A stretch of DNA of 64,000 bases from JAAOIF01 sp965217125 (GTDB lineage: Bacteria; Pseudomonadota; Gammaproteobacteria; PS1; Pseudothioglobaceae): assembly GCA_965217125.1 (NCBI GenBank), contig OZ244244.1:1860001-1924000 (forward strand), given 5' to 3'. Shown in pieces: positions 63,325 through 64,000 of the stretch. Numbering within the stretch: position 1 is the first letter of the stretch; each line of letters opens with the position of its first letter. A program made the translations under genes and the position numbers. The notes below the pieces were generated by a model, which worked only from the letters and a program-made list of their open reading frames with translations, had not been told where the DNA came from and searched no databases.

Positions 63325-63879
63325 ATGATGTTTTTTAAAAATTTTGTTGTAGTTTTTGCTTTGGGCTTTGGTGTAGGAATGCAATCTGTCGCCAGCACAG
63401 TCCTCAAAGTAGATTTTGATAATGTGGTCAATGCTGCTGAGCTGGTCTTTCAAGGTCAGGTTGTTTCTAAGGAAGTTCGCAGTTTGCCAAATGGGCAGCC
63501 GATGACTTTTATCACCTTTGACATAGACGATTTAATAAAAGGCAGCTATACCTCAACAACAATAGAATTAGGTTTTTTAGGCGGTGAAACTGGCGGCAGG
63601 ACTATGATAATATCTGATTTAACAATGCCAGAAGCAGGCGAGGAGGGCATTTATTTTGTTGAAAACACTACTCGCAGGCAGGTTAATCCGTTGTATGGCT
63701 GGCATCAGGGGCATTATTTAGTTAAAACAGATAGCAGCGGCAATAAAACAGTTGAAAAACTAATATCAGACGCTGAATATAGCCCAAATAACAAATCCAC
63801 CAGCTCATATCAAGCCCAGAGTGTAGCAAATAATCTTGATGATTTTAAATCAAGAATTGACGATATTTTAAATCAATGA
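63325..63879 (+). CDS. Exported hypothetical protein
   Basis: 184 residues from tandem ATG codons (63325 or 63328), beginning with a signal peptide (about 1-25; ending VASTVLKVDF). The mature part is a beta-rich domain with VVNAAELVFQGQVVSKEV, LVKTDSSGNKT and acidic loops. In other marine gammaproteobacteria similar proteins sit beside matrixin-type metalloproteases; the next gene starts like one. Coupled to it by an ATGA overlap. Biochemical role unknown. Confidence 0.75.
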   Translation: MMFFKNFVVVFALGFGVGMQSVASTVLKVDFDNVVNAAELVFQGQVVSKEVRSLPNGQPMTFITFDIDDLIKGSYTSTTIELGFLGGETGGRTMIISDLTMPEAGEEGIYFVENTTRRQVNPLYGWHQGHYLVKTDSSGNKTVEKLISDAEYSPNNKSTSSYQAQSVANNLDDFKSRIDDILNQ

Positions 63880-64000
63880 AACTGATAGCTAAGATAAGTT
63901 TATTGGCTGTTTTAGTCATTAGCACAGCAGTTAATGCTTATGAACTCTTGCAAGGTAGTTGGGCAAGTAATAATATAGAATTTTATATAGGATTTAATGG
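63876..64000 (+). CDS. Exported protein, possibly matrixin-like protease (runs off window)
   Basis: Only about 41 codons are visible. They encode a signal peptide (MKLIAKISLLAVLVISTAVN-A) and the mature start YELLQGSWASNNIEFYIGFN. The W...IxFYI opening resembles secreted matrixin-type zinc proteases, but the HExxH region lies beyond the window. The start overlaps the previous stop (ATGA). Confidence 0.6.
   Translation, partial: MKLIAKISLLAVLVISTAVNAYELLQGSWASNNIEFYIGFN

Overview
The window is AT-rich bacterial chromosome with short intergenic gaps and mostly housekeeping genes. Protein content points to a gammaproteobacterium. A pyrophosphate-dependent phosphofructokinase, adenylate kinase and H+-pumping pyrophosphatase lie close together, and there is a YeeE/YedE-type sulfur transporter. 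That combination, with the streamlined low-GC gene set, suggests a sulfur-oxidising SUP05/Thioglobus-like lineage or a related mussel/clam symbiont. This assignment is inference from gene content; no rRNA gene is present.

Layout, left to right. 1-1.02 kb: edge of an accessory region (helical C-terminal piece and gene scraps). 1.03-17.3 kb: core metabolism and envelope genes: trpF, a 40-bp tandem repeat, an SPFH/NfeD pair, trpB, MFS transporter, glmU, rpmE, hemE-trpA-accD-fkpB-ispH, a PfkB kinase, tRNA-Thr, lolA, ftsK, trxB, tRNA-Phe. 17.5-25.5 kb: a complete type I restriction-modification operon (hsdM-hsdS-hsdR plus a YgjP-like metallopeptidase), with an oversized HsdS. 25.7-31.0 kb: ygfB, pyrB, ruvX, mltB, and divergently apbE, rarA. 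31.0-34.9 kb: a second, two-gene methyltransferase/nuclease island flanked by a perfect 82-bp duplication of the rarA 3' end. 34.9-43.6 kb: crcB, gshB, initiator tRNA, the rimP-nusA-infB-rbfA-truB operon, sulfur transporter. 43.7-48.2 kb: hppA, a DoxX-like gene, adk and PPi-PFK. 48.2-53.5 kb: an accessory patch with a broken hepT beside an intact mntA, a LuxR regulator fused to a hydrolase-like domain without its serine, a scrap of a phosphodiesterase gene, and two inverted copies of a structured repeat element flanking a lipoprotein gene and an XRE regulator. 53.5-64 kb: yfcE-like, yrfG-like, cysS, asd, hisB, hisH, a palindrome-controlled small gene with a stub partner, fructosamine kinase-like, DUF1841, nth, sbcB, a 5'-truncated dockerin-like tail, and an exported-protein pair that runs off the right edge.

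The most interesting parts are the rarA-seated methyltransferase/nuclease island with an apparent precise-excision architecture, and the inverted pair of folded repeat elements, whose main stem differs between copies by a compensatory base-pair change. No CRISPR array, rRNA operon, integrase or transposase gene was seen.
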